Positions 1 to 7,556 of a DNA stretch of 12,586 nucleotides are shown piece by piece. The position numbers were made by a program, and so were the translations under genes. The stretch covers positions 1 to 12,586 of the forward strand of contig DATKTD010000211.1 of the NCBI GenBank assembly GCA_035531315.1, written 5' to 3'. The DNA is from CAIJMU01 sp035531315. Its GTDB lineage: Bacteria; Spirochaetota; Spirochaetia; Treponematales; Rectinemataceae. The notes under the pieces are model-generated. The model saw only the letters and a program-made list of their open reading frames with translations, did not search any database and was not told where the DNA came from. Position 1 is the first letter of the stretch. The number at the start of each line of letters is the position of its first letter.

Positions 1-3000
1 GCCTCGTCGGCCCCGTGGTGAAGGTCTCCTTCGACCTCGACCATTTCAAGCCCGTCGTCGCTGTCGCCTCCCCTCCCGCCGGAGCCTTGGTCAGGTCGGC
101 GATCAAGGTCACGGGCAGGGTCTCGGACGCCAACGGTATCCGCGACCTCGATCTCTCCCTCGATGGCGGATCTCGGTGGACCAAGGTCGATCTCAAGCGG
201 GGCAAGGATCCCTCGGTCGCCGAGTTCCAGACCCTCGTCGACTCGAAGAAACTCAAGGACGGTCCCGAGGTCCTCCTGTTCAGGAGCCATGACGGCGTCG
301 GCTCCATGTCGACGACGGCCCAGCTCCTCGTCGTGGCGAACACGAGGCCCCTCCTTTCGATCGTGAGGCCCCTCGCCGCCGGCCCGGTTCATGGAAGGGT
401 GATGGTCGCGGGCTCGGTCAAGGATGTCGTGGGAATAAAACGCCTGGGCTACGAGGCCCCAGGCATCGGCGCGGGCGAGATCGAGCTGCGGAAGGGCGAT
501 CCCTTCTTCCGGAAGGACTTCGATACAAGGGTCATCAAGGGAGACCGCTTCCTCGTGACCCTCAGCGCCGAGGATTATGCCGGAAACGTCTCGACCTTCG
601 TCGTGGACCGGAAGATCGACAGACAGGCCGACAAGCCCGTGACGGGCATCGTTTTTCCGCAGGCCGGCGCGACGGTGAAGGCGGGCGACAGGGTCTACGG
701 AAAGGCTTTCGACGAGGACGGTGTCGCCCTCGTCCGCTGGTCGATCGACGGTGGGGCAGCGACCGAGGCAAGGGCCGACGGCTCCTTCGTCTTCGATTTG
801 CCCGAACTGGCCTCGGGAAAGCATGTCCTCTCCGTCGCGGCCCAGGACAGCTTCGGCGTCGCGGGCGACCCGGCTACCGTCGCCTTCAGTTACGACAGGG
901 GGCCGGGAAGCCTCAGCCTCGATTCCCTCGTCCCCTCCCTGGCCAAGACAGGAAGCTCGGGGGCCGGGGGGGCCTCGGGGGCCGCGGGGGCCTCGGGGTC
1001 CTCGGGGGCCGGGGAGCGGCCCTTCTCGCAGGGCATCGTCGTGAGCGTCGACGGGGGCGAGTCCCTCCTCGGCCATGTCACGACGCCGAACCCGGCCACT
1101 CGGGCCGAATGGCGCATAGGCGAGGGACCGGCGAGAAAACTCGAGCTCGCCAAGGGCTCGGGGCCCATGGACTGGGTCTGGCGCATACCCGTCGATTCGA
1201 GCTTCCCCTCCGGATTCGCGCCGATTTCGATAGAGCTGGCCGACGGCTTCGGCAATGTCTGGGGAGGGAAGGCCCTCCTGTACGTGACCGACTACGCCGT
1301 TCCGCGCGAGGATACGGGCTTCTCCTTCGACGAGGCCAGGGTCGAGGACGGAAGGGTCCTCATCGGCAAGGGCGAAGCCTTTGTCGGGCTCTTCTGGCGC
1401 GAGGAGATCGCCTCTGTTCGCCTCGATCCGCCCACGAGCCTCGTGACCGCCACCTTCGAGGGCGAAGCCATCGGCGTAAGCGCCACCGGCGAGGGGAAGA
1501 CCGGGCCGGAAAAAATAGTCGTAACTACGAAGAAGGGTCACGAGTTCTCGGGGGGGCCTTGGGTCTTCGCGACCGACCTTAGGGCGCCGACGGTATCGAT
1601 CGACTCGCCGGCCCAGGGCTATCGCTCGAAGAACGCCGTGCAGGTCAAGGGCCGGGTCGCCGATGCGGGGGGTATCGCGGGCCTGTCCTGGCGGATACTC
1701 CCCTCCGGGAAGGTCACGGAGCTCAAACCCGAGGCCGGGGGCGGCTTCGCCTTCTCCGTCGACCCGAAGGATGCCGGCGGCGGCCTCGCCGAGGTCGAGG
1801 TGGACGCGACCGATGTTGCGGGCAACGTGGGCCGGGCCTTCCTTGCCCTCGGTCTCGACGCCGAGGCACCGAAGGCGGAATTCCTTTCGCCGGCCCCCGC
1901 TTCGGAGGTCTCGGGCAGACAGAGCGTCGTGGCCCGCGTCTCCGATCCCTCGGGAATTGCCTCCGTCGAATATGCCGCCGATGGCAAGAATTTCGCGCCC
2001 ATGGATGCGCCGGGCGGCTGGATAGTCGCCGATGTCGACTTCCAGGCCACGCCCGCGGCGAGTTGGCGTCTGTTCGACCGGGCGGGCAATTCGGCCATCG
2101 TCAAGCCGGACATCAAGATCCTTCCAAAGCCGGCGGCTGCGGCCCTCGGTGACACGCTGCGGATCGAGCCCTCCGACAGCGAGGGAAGGATCGAGTTGTC
2201 GGGAACATCGGGGACACGCAAGGTTTCCGCACTCCTCCCCCTCCTTCCCGACCAGGCCTCCATCGAAGGCGACAGCCGCTTCGGGTCCAGGCTCCTGGTC
2301 TCGGGAAGCCTCTCTCTCAAGGGGACTGTCAGCGCCATGCCGGGGGCCTCGGGGTCGGCCCAGATCAAGGCCCTGTCCCTCAGCCTCGACGGGGGAGGCA
2401 GCTGGCTGCCCCTCGCCTCGGCCAAGGACGCGAAGAGCGCCACGGCGACCATGGCCCTGTCCATCTCCCTCGACAGCGCCAAGCAGCTCAAGGCCGGCCC
2501 GGGTCGCCTTCTCCTCCGGGTCGATGATTTCTCGGGAGCCAGCGCCTTCGCGGCCCTCGATATCCTCGTCGACAACGCGGCTCCGCGCATCACCCTCGCG
2601 GGCCCGGCTTCCGCCGGAGGCCCCGTCTTGGGCAGGATACCCCTCATCGCCCAGGTCCAGGACGATACGGGCCTGGCCTCCCTCATTTGGTCGAGCGGCA
2701 CGGGCGGGGGCCAGGAACTTGGGGCCGGCGGCGGAGAGTGGTTTGCCCTCCTCCTCGACCCCGCCACGCTGCCGAAGGGCGCAAACCTCCAGGGCAGCCT
2801 GATCGCCAGGGACTTCGCCGGCAATACCGCCAGCCTTCCGGTCAAGCTCAGCCTCGATCCCGCCGCAGCCTTGCCCAAGGTTGAGATCGGCAGCCTGGCC
2901 GATGCCGCCTTTACCTCGGTCGGCGATCTGATTTCGGCGAGGGCCCTTGGGGCTGAGGGTCCCGCGGCGCTGAGCCTGTCCATCGATGGCGCTGGCGTGG

Positions 3001-6000
3001 CGGAATCGGCAGACGGCGCCCTTGCCGTCGCCTTGCCGGAGCTCGCTCCGGGACGGCATCGGATTTCCGCCTTGGGCACCGATGCCACGGGGAGAACGGC
3101 GACGGCGACGAAGGACATAGTGGTAAAAGGAAGGGCTCCCTCGTTCCAGGGGCTCACCCTCGGCGATGCCAAGGCGAAGAGCCCCTTCGCGCCGGGAATC
3201 CGCCTCGCCCTCGCCAAGGCCGGCTTCCTGACGGGCGAGCTCCTTTCGGAGAATGGTCTCGCCGGTCTCGAATGCAGCCTGAACGGGACGAAGGCCCCGC
3301 TGATCCTCGGCAAGCCCGCCAAGGCCGGCGATCCCATCCCCTTCTCTGTTTCCCTCGCCGGCCTTCCCTATGGCAAGGTCGTCGCGAGACTCACCGCCGA
3401 GGATTCCGCGGGATTGAAAACGGCGCGCGACTTCATCTTCGTGTCCATCCTCCCCAGCCAGGCAGGCGTCGACGACGCGGATGGCCTTCGCTTCTTCGAT
3501 TCGCGCATCGATCAGGAGGGGGGAGGGCAGAGGGTCATCATGAGGCCCGGGGAAAGCCTGGTCGGTCGCTTCAATGGGCGACAAATCGCCTCGGTGGCCC
3601 TGGTCCCGCCCAATCCTTCCCTCGTGGTCGCGAACGAAGGTTCCATCGTCAGCATCTCGGCCAAGGGGAAGCTCGTCTCAGCCCCGACCAAGGTCGAAGT
3701 CCGGACCATAGACGGGGAGGTCTTCGACTGGGGCCCGGCGAGCTTTTACGCGGACGGGGGAGGGCCGACGATCGTCATCGCCTCCCCATCGGACCTGGAC
3801 TGGTCGAGCGGCCGCATAATGCTCAAGGGCTCGGCGAGCGACGATAACGAGGCGATCGCGAAGCTCGAGTACTCGTTGAACGGCGGCGATTGGCAAGCCC
3901 TGGCCCGCGAAACGGCGGCGGTCGAGACCGCCCCGAAGAGCGGAGCCGCGCCGGCCCCCGGCCGATCGGGCGCTGCGGCCGGAACGCCGCCCCCTGACCC
4001 CCTCCATTGGAATTTCGATAGTCGTATCGAGGCGGCGGTGGATGACGGCAGCGTGGAGATTTCGGTCCGCGCCTTCGACCAGGTCGGGCGCCTCGCCCTG
4101 GCGAGCCGCGTGTTCACCAAGGACAGCCAAGCCCCCAGCCTCGCCCAGCTGCTTCCGGAGGAAGGCGAGGCGGTCAACGGTCTCACGACCTTCATCGGCG
4201 AGGCCAGGGATGGCGGCCGTCTGGCGAGTCTGGACTTTCTTCCCGGCGCCGCCCCCGGCGCCGCCCCCGGCGCCGCCCCCGGCGCCGCCCCCGGCGCCAA
4301 GCCGGAGCCGGTCGAGGGTCTTCTCTCCTTCTCCGGCAGCCTCGACCTCGCGAAGCTGCCCTCGCCCCTGCCCGATGAGGCGGGCTTCAAGGCCGTCGAC
4401 GCCGCCGGCAATGTCGCCCTCCTCGTCCCGAAGCTCGGGGTGGACCCGCAGGCCGACAAACCCGTCGTCCAGATCAACGCGCCGACCGAGGACGAGGTGC
4501 TGAGGCAGGACTTTTCGATCGCGGGCGTCGCCTTCGACGATGACGGCATCTCGTCGATCTCCTATCGTCTCGACGGCGGCGACTGGCGGGACATGCCCGT
4601 CGACGGCATGAGCTTCTCCATGCCCGTTTCCCTCGCGGACACGACGGACAATGGCCATTCGATCGAGGTGCGGGCCACCGACATCTATGGCGTGGTGGGC
4701 GACACGGTCAAGCGAAGCTGGCGAGTGTCGAAGGAGGAGCCCTTCGCCCTCATGGTCGAGCCTCCCTCGTCGAGGGTGGTCTCGGGCAGCGTCGAGGTCT
4801 CGGGAGGGGCGAGCGACGCCAACGGCATCGCGTCCATGGCCCTGTCCTTCGACAATGGAACGAGCTGGCAGGGGGTCGAGGGCACGACGGCCTGGAAATA
4901 CCCCCTCGATACGACCATTCTCGCCGATGGCCCCCATGCCGTCCTTCTCCGGCCCCTCGACTCCTACGACACGAGGGGCCTGGCGGCGGCCCTCATCACG
5001 GTCGACAACAGCCCTCCGGTCGCCGTCCTGGACCAGCCCCTCGACGGGCAAAGGGCCGCCGACAGCCTCGAGGTGAGCGGCCGCGTCTCGGACAATCTCG
5101 GCCTGGCCTCGGCCCGCCTCGAGATAGCTCCCATCGGGGCGGCCAGTCCTCCCCTCATCAAAGTCGATCTCGATACCCGGCGGGTCCAATCGCGATCGAT
5201 CGACATCTCGAGTCTCGTCCCGGGCACGTATTCGGTCCGCCTGATAGCCCGCGACAGGGCCGGCAACGAGACCCTGGCCTCCCGCGTCTTCGAGGTCATC
5301 CCGAAGACCGCGGGCGAGTCGGTCGAGATCCTCTATCCGGAGCCCGGTTCCGCGCTTTCCGGCCCCTTCACGGTCAGCGGGACGGTGGCGATCAACGGGA
5401 AGGCGACGAGGGTGGACCTCTTCCTCGACGGCGAGAAGATAGGCGAGGCCCTTCCCGGCCCGGGCGGCGACTTCAGCCTGACCTTGAAAGACGGAGCGGC
5501 CACGGAGGGACCCCACAGGCTGGGCGCCAGCTGCGAGGTCGACGGGAAGCGCCAAGTCAAGGGCCTTGACCGGATCCTCCTGTGGCGGGCCCTCGGCCCC
5601 TGGCTTACCATCGACAATTTCGCGACGGGGGCCTTCCTTCCCTATCGCCCCTTCCTCAAGGGCCGCGCCGGCATGAAGGTCCAGGCCCCCGATCCGGCGG
5701 ACAAGGCGGCCGTGGCGGCCTACCAGAAGACCGCCGGCCTCCGGGCGGTGAAATCGGTCGAAGTGAGCCTCGACAACGGGAGGAGCTGGGAAGCCGCGCA
5801 GGGCAGGGAGAACTGGAGCTTCCGCGTCGAGACGCAGAACTATCCGGACGGTCCCTTCTTCGCGATGGCGAGGGCGAGCTTCGGGGACGGAAGCCAGGTC
5901 TCGGTGCCGATCCGCCTGGAACTCGACAAGACGCCGCCGAAGCTCGACGTCCTGTCGCCGGAGGCCTCGTCGCGCCAGAACCAGGTCATCGACGTGGAGG

Positions 6001-6572
6001 GTACGGCCTGGGACGCCAACGGCATCGACTCGGTGAAGGTCCTCCTCCGCAAGGGCGACAAGTCCAATTATGAGCTTCCATCCTTCGTCCAGGGCCTCTA
6101 CCTCGACGCCCACCTCTTCGGCGCCACCGAATGGGAGGTCGGCGCCGGCCTCACCTTCTTCGGCGACAATGTCAAGCTCCAGGCGAGCTACGGGCAGGCC
6201 CCGACGACCGACTGGTCGACGGGTCTCGTCTCCAGCTTCAGCGGCACGACCTTCGGGGCCAAGCTCATCGCCAATCTGTATTATCTGCCGGTCGGATCGA
6301 TCCTCGGACCCGACTGGGACTGGCTGTCGATGAGCCTGGGCATCGGGGCGGACTTCACCTACTTCACCGTCGTCAACGGCGATCCCGCCAAACAGCTCAT
6401 CGTGAGTTCCGTCTTCGGCCAGCTCGAATTCCCCAAGATCACGGTACGATCCCTCCCCCTGTTCAAGAAATATTCGTACTATCTGGAATATCAGGTCTGG
6501 TCGATTTCGGACGTCAGCAGCGGCGGCTTGAAGGGTCTCGCCGCCATGGGCCTCCGCTTGGGGATATTCTAG
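1..6572 (+). CDS. Giant Ig-like repeat surface protein with C-terminal beta-barrel-like domain (5' partial)
   Basis: The reading frame is open from the left edge (first full codon at 3, reading L-V-G-P before the GTG at 15) to TAG at 6570-6572. The true start is therefore upstream, and GTG 15 is only the first start-like codon inside the window. I number residues from GTG 15, giving 2185 aa. Most of the protein is ~90-100-residue modules of Ig-like type. Each opens with a P-x-hydrophobic-x-x-P/SP stretch, followed by V-x-G-x-V/A-x-D-x-x-G-I, an S-x-D-G-G-x-x-W-like hairpin and an A-x-D-x-A/x-G-N strand. I count about 15, plus a truncated one at about 1980-2020. Two copies of a different unit lie at about 335-533 and 1056-1259. 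Low-complexity linkers occur at 313-333, 1309-1330 and 1410-1428. Residues about 2021-2185 alternate hydrophobic and polar residues and end in L-G-I-F, as in outer-membrane barrels. The likely role is a cell-surface stalk or adhesin anchored in the outer membrane (inference); no enzyme motif is visible. The next gene starts directly after the stop. Confidence 0.9.
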   Translation, partial: LVGPVVKVSFDLDHFKPVVAVASPPAGALVRSAIKVTGRVSDANGIRDLDLSLDGGSRWTKVDLKRGKDPSVAEFQTLVDSKKLKDGPEVLLFRSHDGVGSMSTTAQLLVVANTRPLLSIVRPLAAGPVHGRVMVAGSVKDVVGIKRLGYEAPGIGAGEIELRKGDPFFRKDFDTRVIKGDRFLVTLSAEDYAGNVSTFVVDRKIDRQADKPVTGIVFPQAGATVKAGDRVYGKAFDEDGVALVRWSIDGGAATEARADGSFVFDLPELASGKHVLSVAAQDSFGVAGDPATVAFSYDRGPGSLSLDSLVPSLAKTGSSGAGGASGAAGASGSSGAGERPFSQGIVVSVDGGESLLGHVTTPNPATRAEWRIGEGPARKLELAKGSGPMDWVWRIPVDSSFPSGFAPISIELADGFGNVWGGKALLYVTDYAVPREDTGFSFDEARVEDGRVLIGKGEAFVGLFWREEIASVRLDPPTSLVTATFEGEAIGVSATGEGKTGPEKIVVTTKKGHEFSGGPWVFATDLRAPTVSIDSPAQGYRSKNAVQVKGRVADAGGIAGLSWRILPSGKVTELKPEAGGGFAFSVDPKDAGGGLAEVEVDATDVAGNVGRAFLALGLDAEAPKAEFLSPAPASEVSGRQSVVARVSDPSGIASVEYAADGKNFAPMDAPGGWIVADVDFQATPAASWRLFDRAGNSAIVKPDIKILPKPAAAALGDTLRIEPSDSEGRIELSGTSGTRKVSALLPLLPDQASIEGDSRFGSRLLVSGSLSLKGTVSAMPGASGSAQIKALSLSLDGGGSWLPLASAKDAKSATATMALSISLDSAKQLKAGPGRLLLRVDDFSGASAFAALDILVDNAAPRITLAGPASAGGPVLGRIPLIAQVQDDTGLASLIWSSGTGGGQELGAGGGEWFALLLDPATLPKGANLQGSLIARDFAGNTASLPVKLSLDPAAALPKVEIGSLADAAFTSVGDLISARALGAEGPAALSLSIDGAGVAESADGALAVALPELAPGRHRISALGTDATGRTATATKDIVVKGRAPSFQGLTLGDAKAKSPFAPGIRLALAKAGFLTGELLSENGLAGLECSLNGTKAPLILGKPAKAGDPIPFSVSLAGLPYGKVVARLTAEDSAGLKTARDFIFVSILPSQAGVDDADGLRFFDSRIDQEGGGQRVIMRPGESLVGRFNGRQIASVALVPPNPSLVVANEGSIVSISAKGKLVSAPTKVEVRTIDGEVFDWGPASFYADGGGPTIVIASPSDLDWSSGRIMLKGSASDDNEAIAKLEYSLNGGDWQALARETAAVETAPKSGAAPAPGRSGAAAGTPPPDPLHWNFDSRIEAAVDDGSVEISVRAFDQVGRLALASRVFTKDSQAPSLAQLLPEEGEAVNGLTTFIGEARDGGRLASLDFLPGAAPGAAPGAAPGAAPGAKPEPVEGLLSFSGSLDLAKLPSPLPDEAGFKAVDAAGNVALLVPKLGVDPQADKPVVQINAPTEDEVLRQDFSIAGVAFDDDGISSISYRLDGGDWRDMPVDGMSFSMPVSLADTTDNGHSIEVRATDIYGVVGDTVKRSWRVSKEEPFALMVEPPSSRVVSGSVEVSGGASDANGIASMALSFDNGTSWQGVEGTTAWKYPLDTTILADGPHAVLLRPLDSYDTRGLAAALITVDNSPPVAVLDQPLDGQRAADSLEVSGRVSDNLGLASARLEIAPIGAASPPLIKVDLDTRRVQSRSIDISSLVPGTYSVRLIARDRAGNETLASRVFEVIPKTAGESVEILYPEPGSALSGPFTVSGTVAINGKATRVDLFLDGEKIGEALPGPGGDFSLTLKDGAATEGPHRLGASCEVDGKRQVKGLDRILLWRALGPWLTIDNFATGAFLPYRPFLKGRAGMKVQAPDPADKAAVAAYQKTAGLRAVKSVEVSLDNGRSWEAAQGRENWSFRVETQNYPDGPFFAMARASFGDGSQVSVPIRLELDKTPPKLDVLSPEASSRQNQVIDVEGTAWDANGIDSVKVLLRKGDKSNYELPSFVQGLYLDAHLFGATEWEVGAGLTFFGDNVKLQASYGQAPTTDWSTGLVSSFSGTTFGAKLIANLYYLPVGSILGPDWDWLSMSLGIGADFTYFTVVNGDPAKQLIVSSVFGQLEFPKITVRSLPLFKKYSYYLEYQVWSISDVSSGGLKGLAAMGLRLGIF
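951..1016 (+). repeat. Gly/Ser/Ala-rich linker encoded by a G-run tract
   Basis: Residues 313-333 are only Gly, Ser and Ala, followed by Glu334, and form a flexible linker between an Ig-like module and copy A. At DNA level seven runs of four to seven G lie between 959 and 1014, separated by 2-5 nt. This is a strong G-quadruplex motif on the coding strand. The tract consists of imperfect in-frame triplet and 9-12-nt repeats. Confidence 0.8.
1017..1611 (+). repeat. Intragenic duplicated unit, copy A (~198 residues)
   Basis: This stretch encodes about residues 335-533 of the giant protein. It starts P-F-S-Q-G-I and contains a second half from 1317 (residue 435) that is not Ig-like. Landmarks of that half are G-F-S-F-D-E-A-R, G-E-A-F-V-G-L-F, E-I-A-S-V-R-L-D-P-P, V-S-A-T-G-E-G-K and G-G-P-W-V-F-A-T-D. 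The same order of motifs returns about 2,160 nt downstream in copy B. This indicates an ancient in-frame duplication within the gene rather than a chance resemblance. Confidence 0.75.
3180..3789 (+). repeat. Intragenic duplicated unit, copy B (~203 residues)
   Basis: This stretch encodes about residues 1056-1259 of the giant protein. It starts S-P-F-A-P-G-I. From 3483 (residue 1157) it matches the second half of copy A in order: G-L-R-F-F-D-S-R, G-E-S-L-V-G-R-F, Q-I-A-S-V-A-L-V-P-P, I-S-A-K-G-K-L and W-G-P-A-S-F-Y-A-D. Both copies run directly into an Ig-like module beginning P-T-V/I-x-I-x-S-P. The divergence is large, so the duplication is old. Confidence 0.75.
3939..4004 (+). repeat. Ala/Gly/Pro-rich linker in the giant protein
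   Basis: Residues about 1309-1330 (S-G-A-A-P-A-P-G-R-S-G-A-A-A-G and then T-P-P-P-D-P) form a low-complexity, probably disordered insertion in an Ig-like module that follows copy B. The codons are imperfect and no exact nucleotide repeat is visible. Confidence 0.6.
4242..4298 (+). repeat. 12-bp tandem repeat GCCCCCGGCGCC (4 perfect copies plus a 9-nt partial)
   Basis: Four identical 12-nt units occupy 4251-4262, 4263-4274, 4275-4286 and 4287-4298. A 9-nt partial unit (4242-4250) precedes them. They encode an (Ala-Pro-Gly-Ala)n linker at residues about 1410-1428, inside an Ig-like module between its S-x-x-F-L-P and D-A-A-G-N parts. The unit length is a multiple of three, so gain or loss of copies would change linker length without shifting frame. 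Confidence 0.95.
6061..6569 (+). other. C-terminal outer-membrane beta-barrel-like domain of the giant protein
   Basis: Residues about 2016-2185 of the giant protein have no Ig-like motifs. The composition changes to aromatic- and Gly-rich alternating strands, such as GLYLDAHLFGA, EWEVGAGLTFFG, VKLQASYGQ, WLSMSLGIGADFTYF, KYSYYLEYQVWSI and GLAAMGLRLGIF. By eye, about eight amphipathic strands can be drawn, the size of an OmpX/OmpW-class barrel. The terminal Phe in an alternating aromatic/hydrophobic last strand matches the beta-signal recognised by the BAM machinery (known for outer-membrane proteins). The barrel assignment is inference from pattern only. An alternative is a non-barrel beta-sandwich cap. 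Confidence 0.6.
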
Positions 6573-7556
6573 GTGGGCAGGATCGTAAAAGTCCTGGCCG
6601 TCGTCTTCGGCCTCGTCTTCGCCGGGGCGACGGCCGTCAACGCCATCCTCGTCGTGCAGAGCAGGACGGCCCTCGCGGCCGCGGGCTTCGCGGGAGTGAC
6701 CAGCGCCCCCCGGAAGCCGCGACACCTCCTCGTGATACTCCCCGTCTCCGATGACACCTTTTTTTCGCACATCCTCGACGGCATCAACGCCTCGGCCGCC
6801 ATCATAAAGGCCGCCGTTCAGGTGGAGCGCTACCCGGCGGCTTCTCCCGAAGAGGCCGACCATTGGTTCGAAATCGGGCTCCGCTCGGGGGTCGACGGGA
6901 TCGTGATGTACGCGACACCGGGCGACGACGTGGCCAAGAGGGCCGGGATAGCGGAGGCGGCCGGCGTCGTCTACGTCGCCGTCGGCAAGGAGGCGCCGCC
7001 GGGGGTCCTGCCCTGCTTCATCGGCTCGGCACCCCTTTTCCAGGGTTTCGCCGGGGGCCGGATCATCACGGGCATTCTCGCCCAGCGGGCGAGGATCGGC
7101 CTCATACTGCCGGAGGACGTGGTCGGCCACCTCGAGGAGAATTCGCTGTACAAGGGCGTGGCGGCGGCGGTGGCGACCTATCGCGGCGCCTCCATCATCG
7201 CCACGGTGCGGGCCCAACCCGGAATATTCGCGGGAGAGGAGGCGGCCGCCGATCTCCTCTCCGCCCATCCCGAGATCAACGCCATCTGGTGCGCGACCTC
7301 GCGCGACACCCTGGGCGCCGCCCAGGTCCTGGTCGACGAGGGCCTGGCCCAGAAGATCGTCCTCGTCGGCGCCGACGAAACCCCCCTCCTTCAGCGCTAT
7401 CTCGAGGAGGGCGTGGTCGCGGCGAGCATAGTCCGCGATTCGCGGAGGATAGGGATTGAGGCGGCGGAAGCCTTCGCCGACATGGAGGACGGCAAGCCGC
7501 CCCCCGGCATCATCGAGGTCGATTTCACCGTCATCACGGGCGGGTCCCCCCGATGA
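6573..7556 (+). CDS. Membrane-anchored sugar-binding-like sensor protein (XylFII-like, Peripla_BP_4 type)
   Basis: This 327-aa protein has a short basic N-terminus and one hydrophobic segment at about residues 5-27. No signal-peptidase or lipobox site is obvious, so it is probably an uncleaved anchor. Residues about 50-320 resemble a periplasmic binding protein of the ribose/xylose type: H-L-L-V-I-L-P-V-S-D-D-T-F-F at the first strand, G-V-D-G-I-V-M-Y, the hinge-side I-W-C-A-T-S-R-D-T-L-G-A-A, V-G-A-D-E-T-P, and G-I-E-A-A-E-A-F near the end. The GTG start at 6573 directly follows the TAG of the upstream gene. A GGGGA at 6560-6564 lies 8 nt upstream as a plausible ribosome site. The gene overlaps the kinase gene by 4 nt. 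In clostridial XylFII-LytS systems (known), such an anchored protein binds sugar outside the membrane and drives the kinase. That role is inferred here, and the ligand is unknown. The pocket is not MglB-like: Arg sits where N/Q is usual in V-x-x-(N/Q)-D. Confidence 0.85.
   Translation: MGRIVKVLAVVFGLVFAGATAVNAILVVQSRTALAAAGFAGVTSAPRKPRHLLVILPVSDDTFFSHILDGINASAAIIKAAVQVERYPAASPEEADHWFEIGLRSGVDGIVMYATPGDDVAKRAGIAEAAGVVYVAVGKEAPPGVLPCFIGSAPLFQGFAGGRIITGILAQRARIGLILPEDVVGHLEENSLYKGVAAAVATYRGASIIATVRAQPGIFAGEEAAADLLSAHPEINAIWCATSRDTLGAAQVLVDEGLAQKIVLVGADETPLLQRYLEEGVVAASIVRDSRRIGIEAAEAFADMEDGKPPPGIIEVDFTVITGGSPR

Noticed and set aside
15..17. GTG at 15 as the true start of the giant gene
   Set aside because: The frame stays open to the window edge. 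There is no ribosome site or signal peptide at this position, and an Ig-like module begins within about 12 residues, so the gene continues upstream.
4242..4298. CRISPR-like array from short repeats
   Set aside because: The 12-bp units are contiguous with no spacers and lie in frame inside a coding region.
3678..7268. Antisense open frame of 1196 codons on the - strand, plus other long antisense frames (1619-3337, 7397-8911, 10870-11838, 12033-12554)
   Set aside because: They lie wholly opposite well-supported genes. GC-rich third positions remove stop codons from the antisense frame. Their proteins are low-complexity, rich in Arg, Gly, Asp and Glu, with no recognisable domain or ribosome site.
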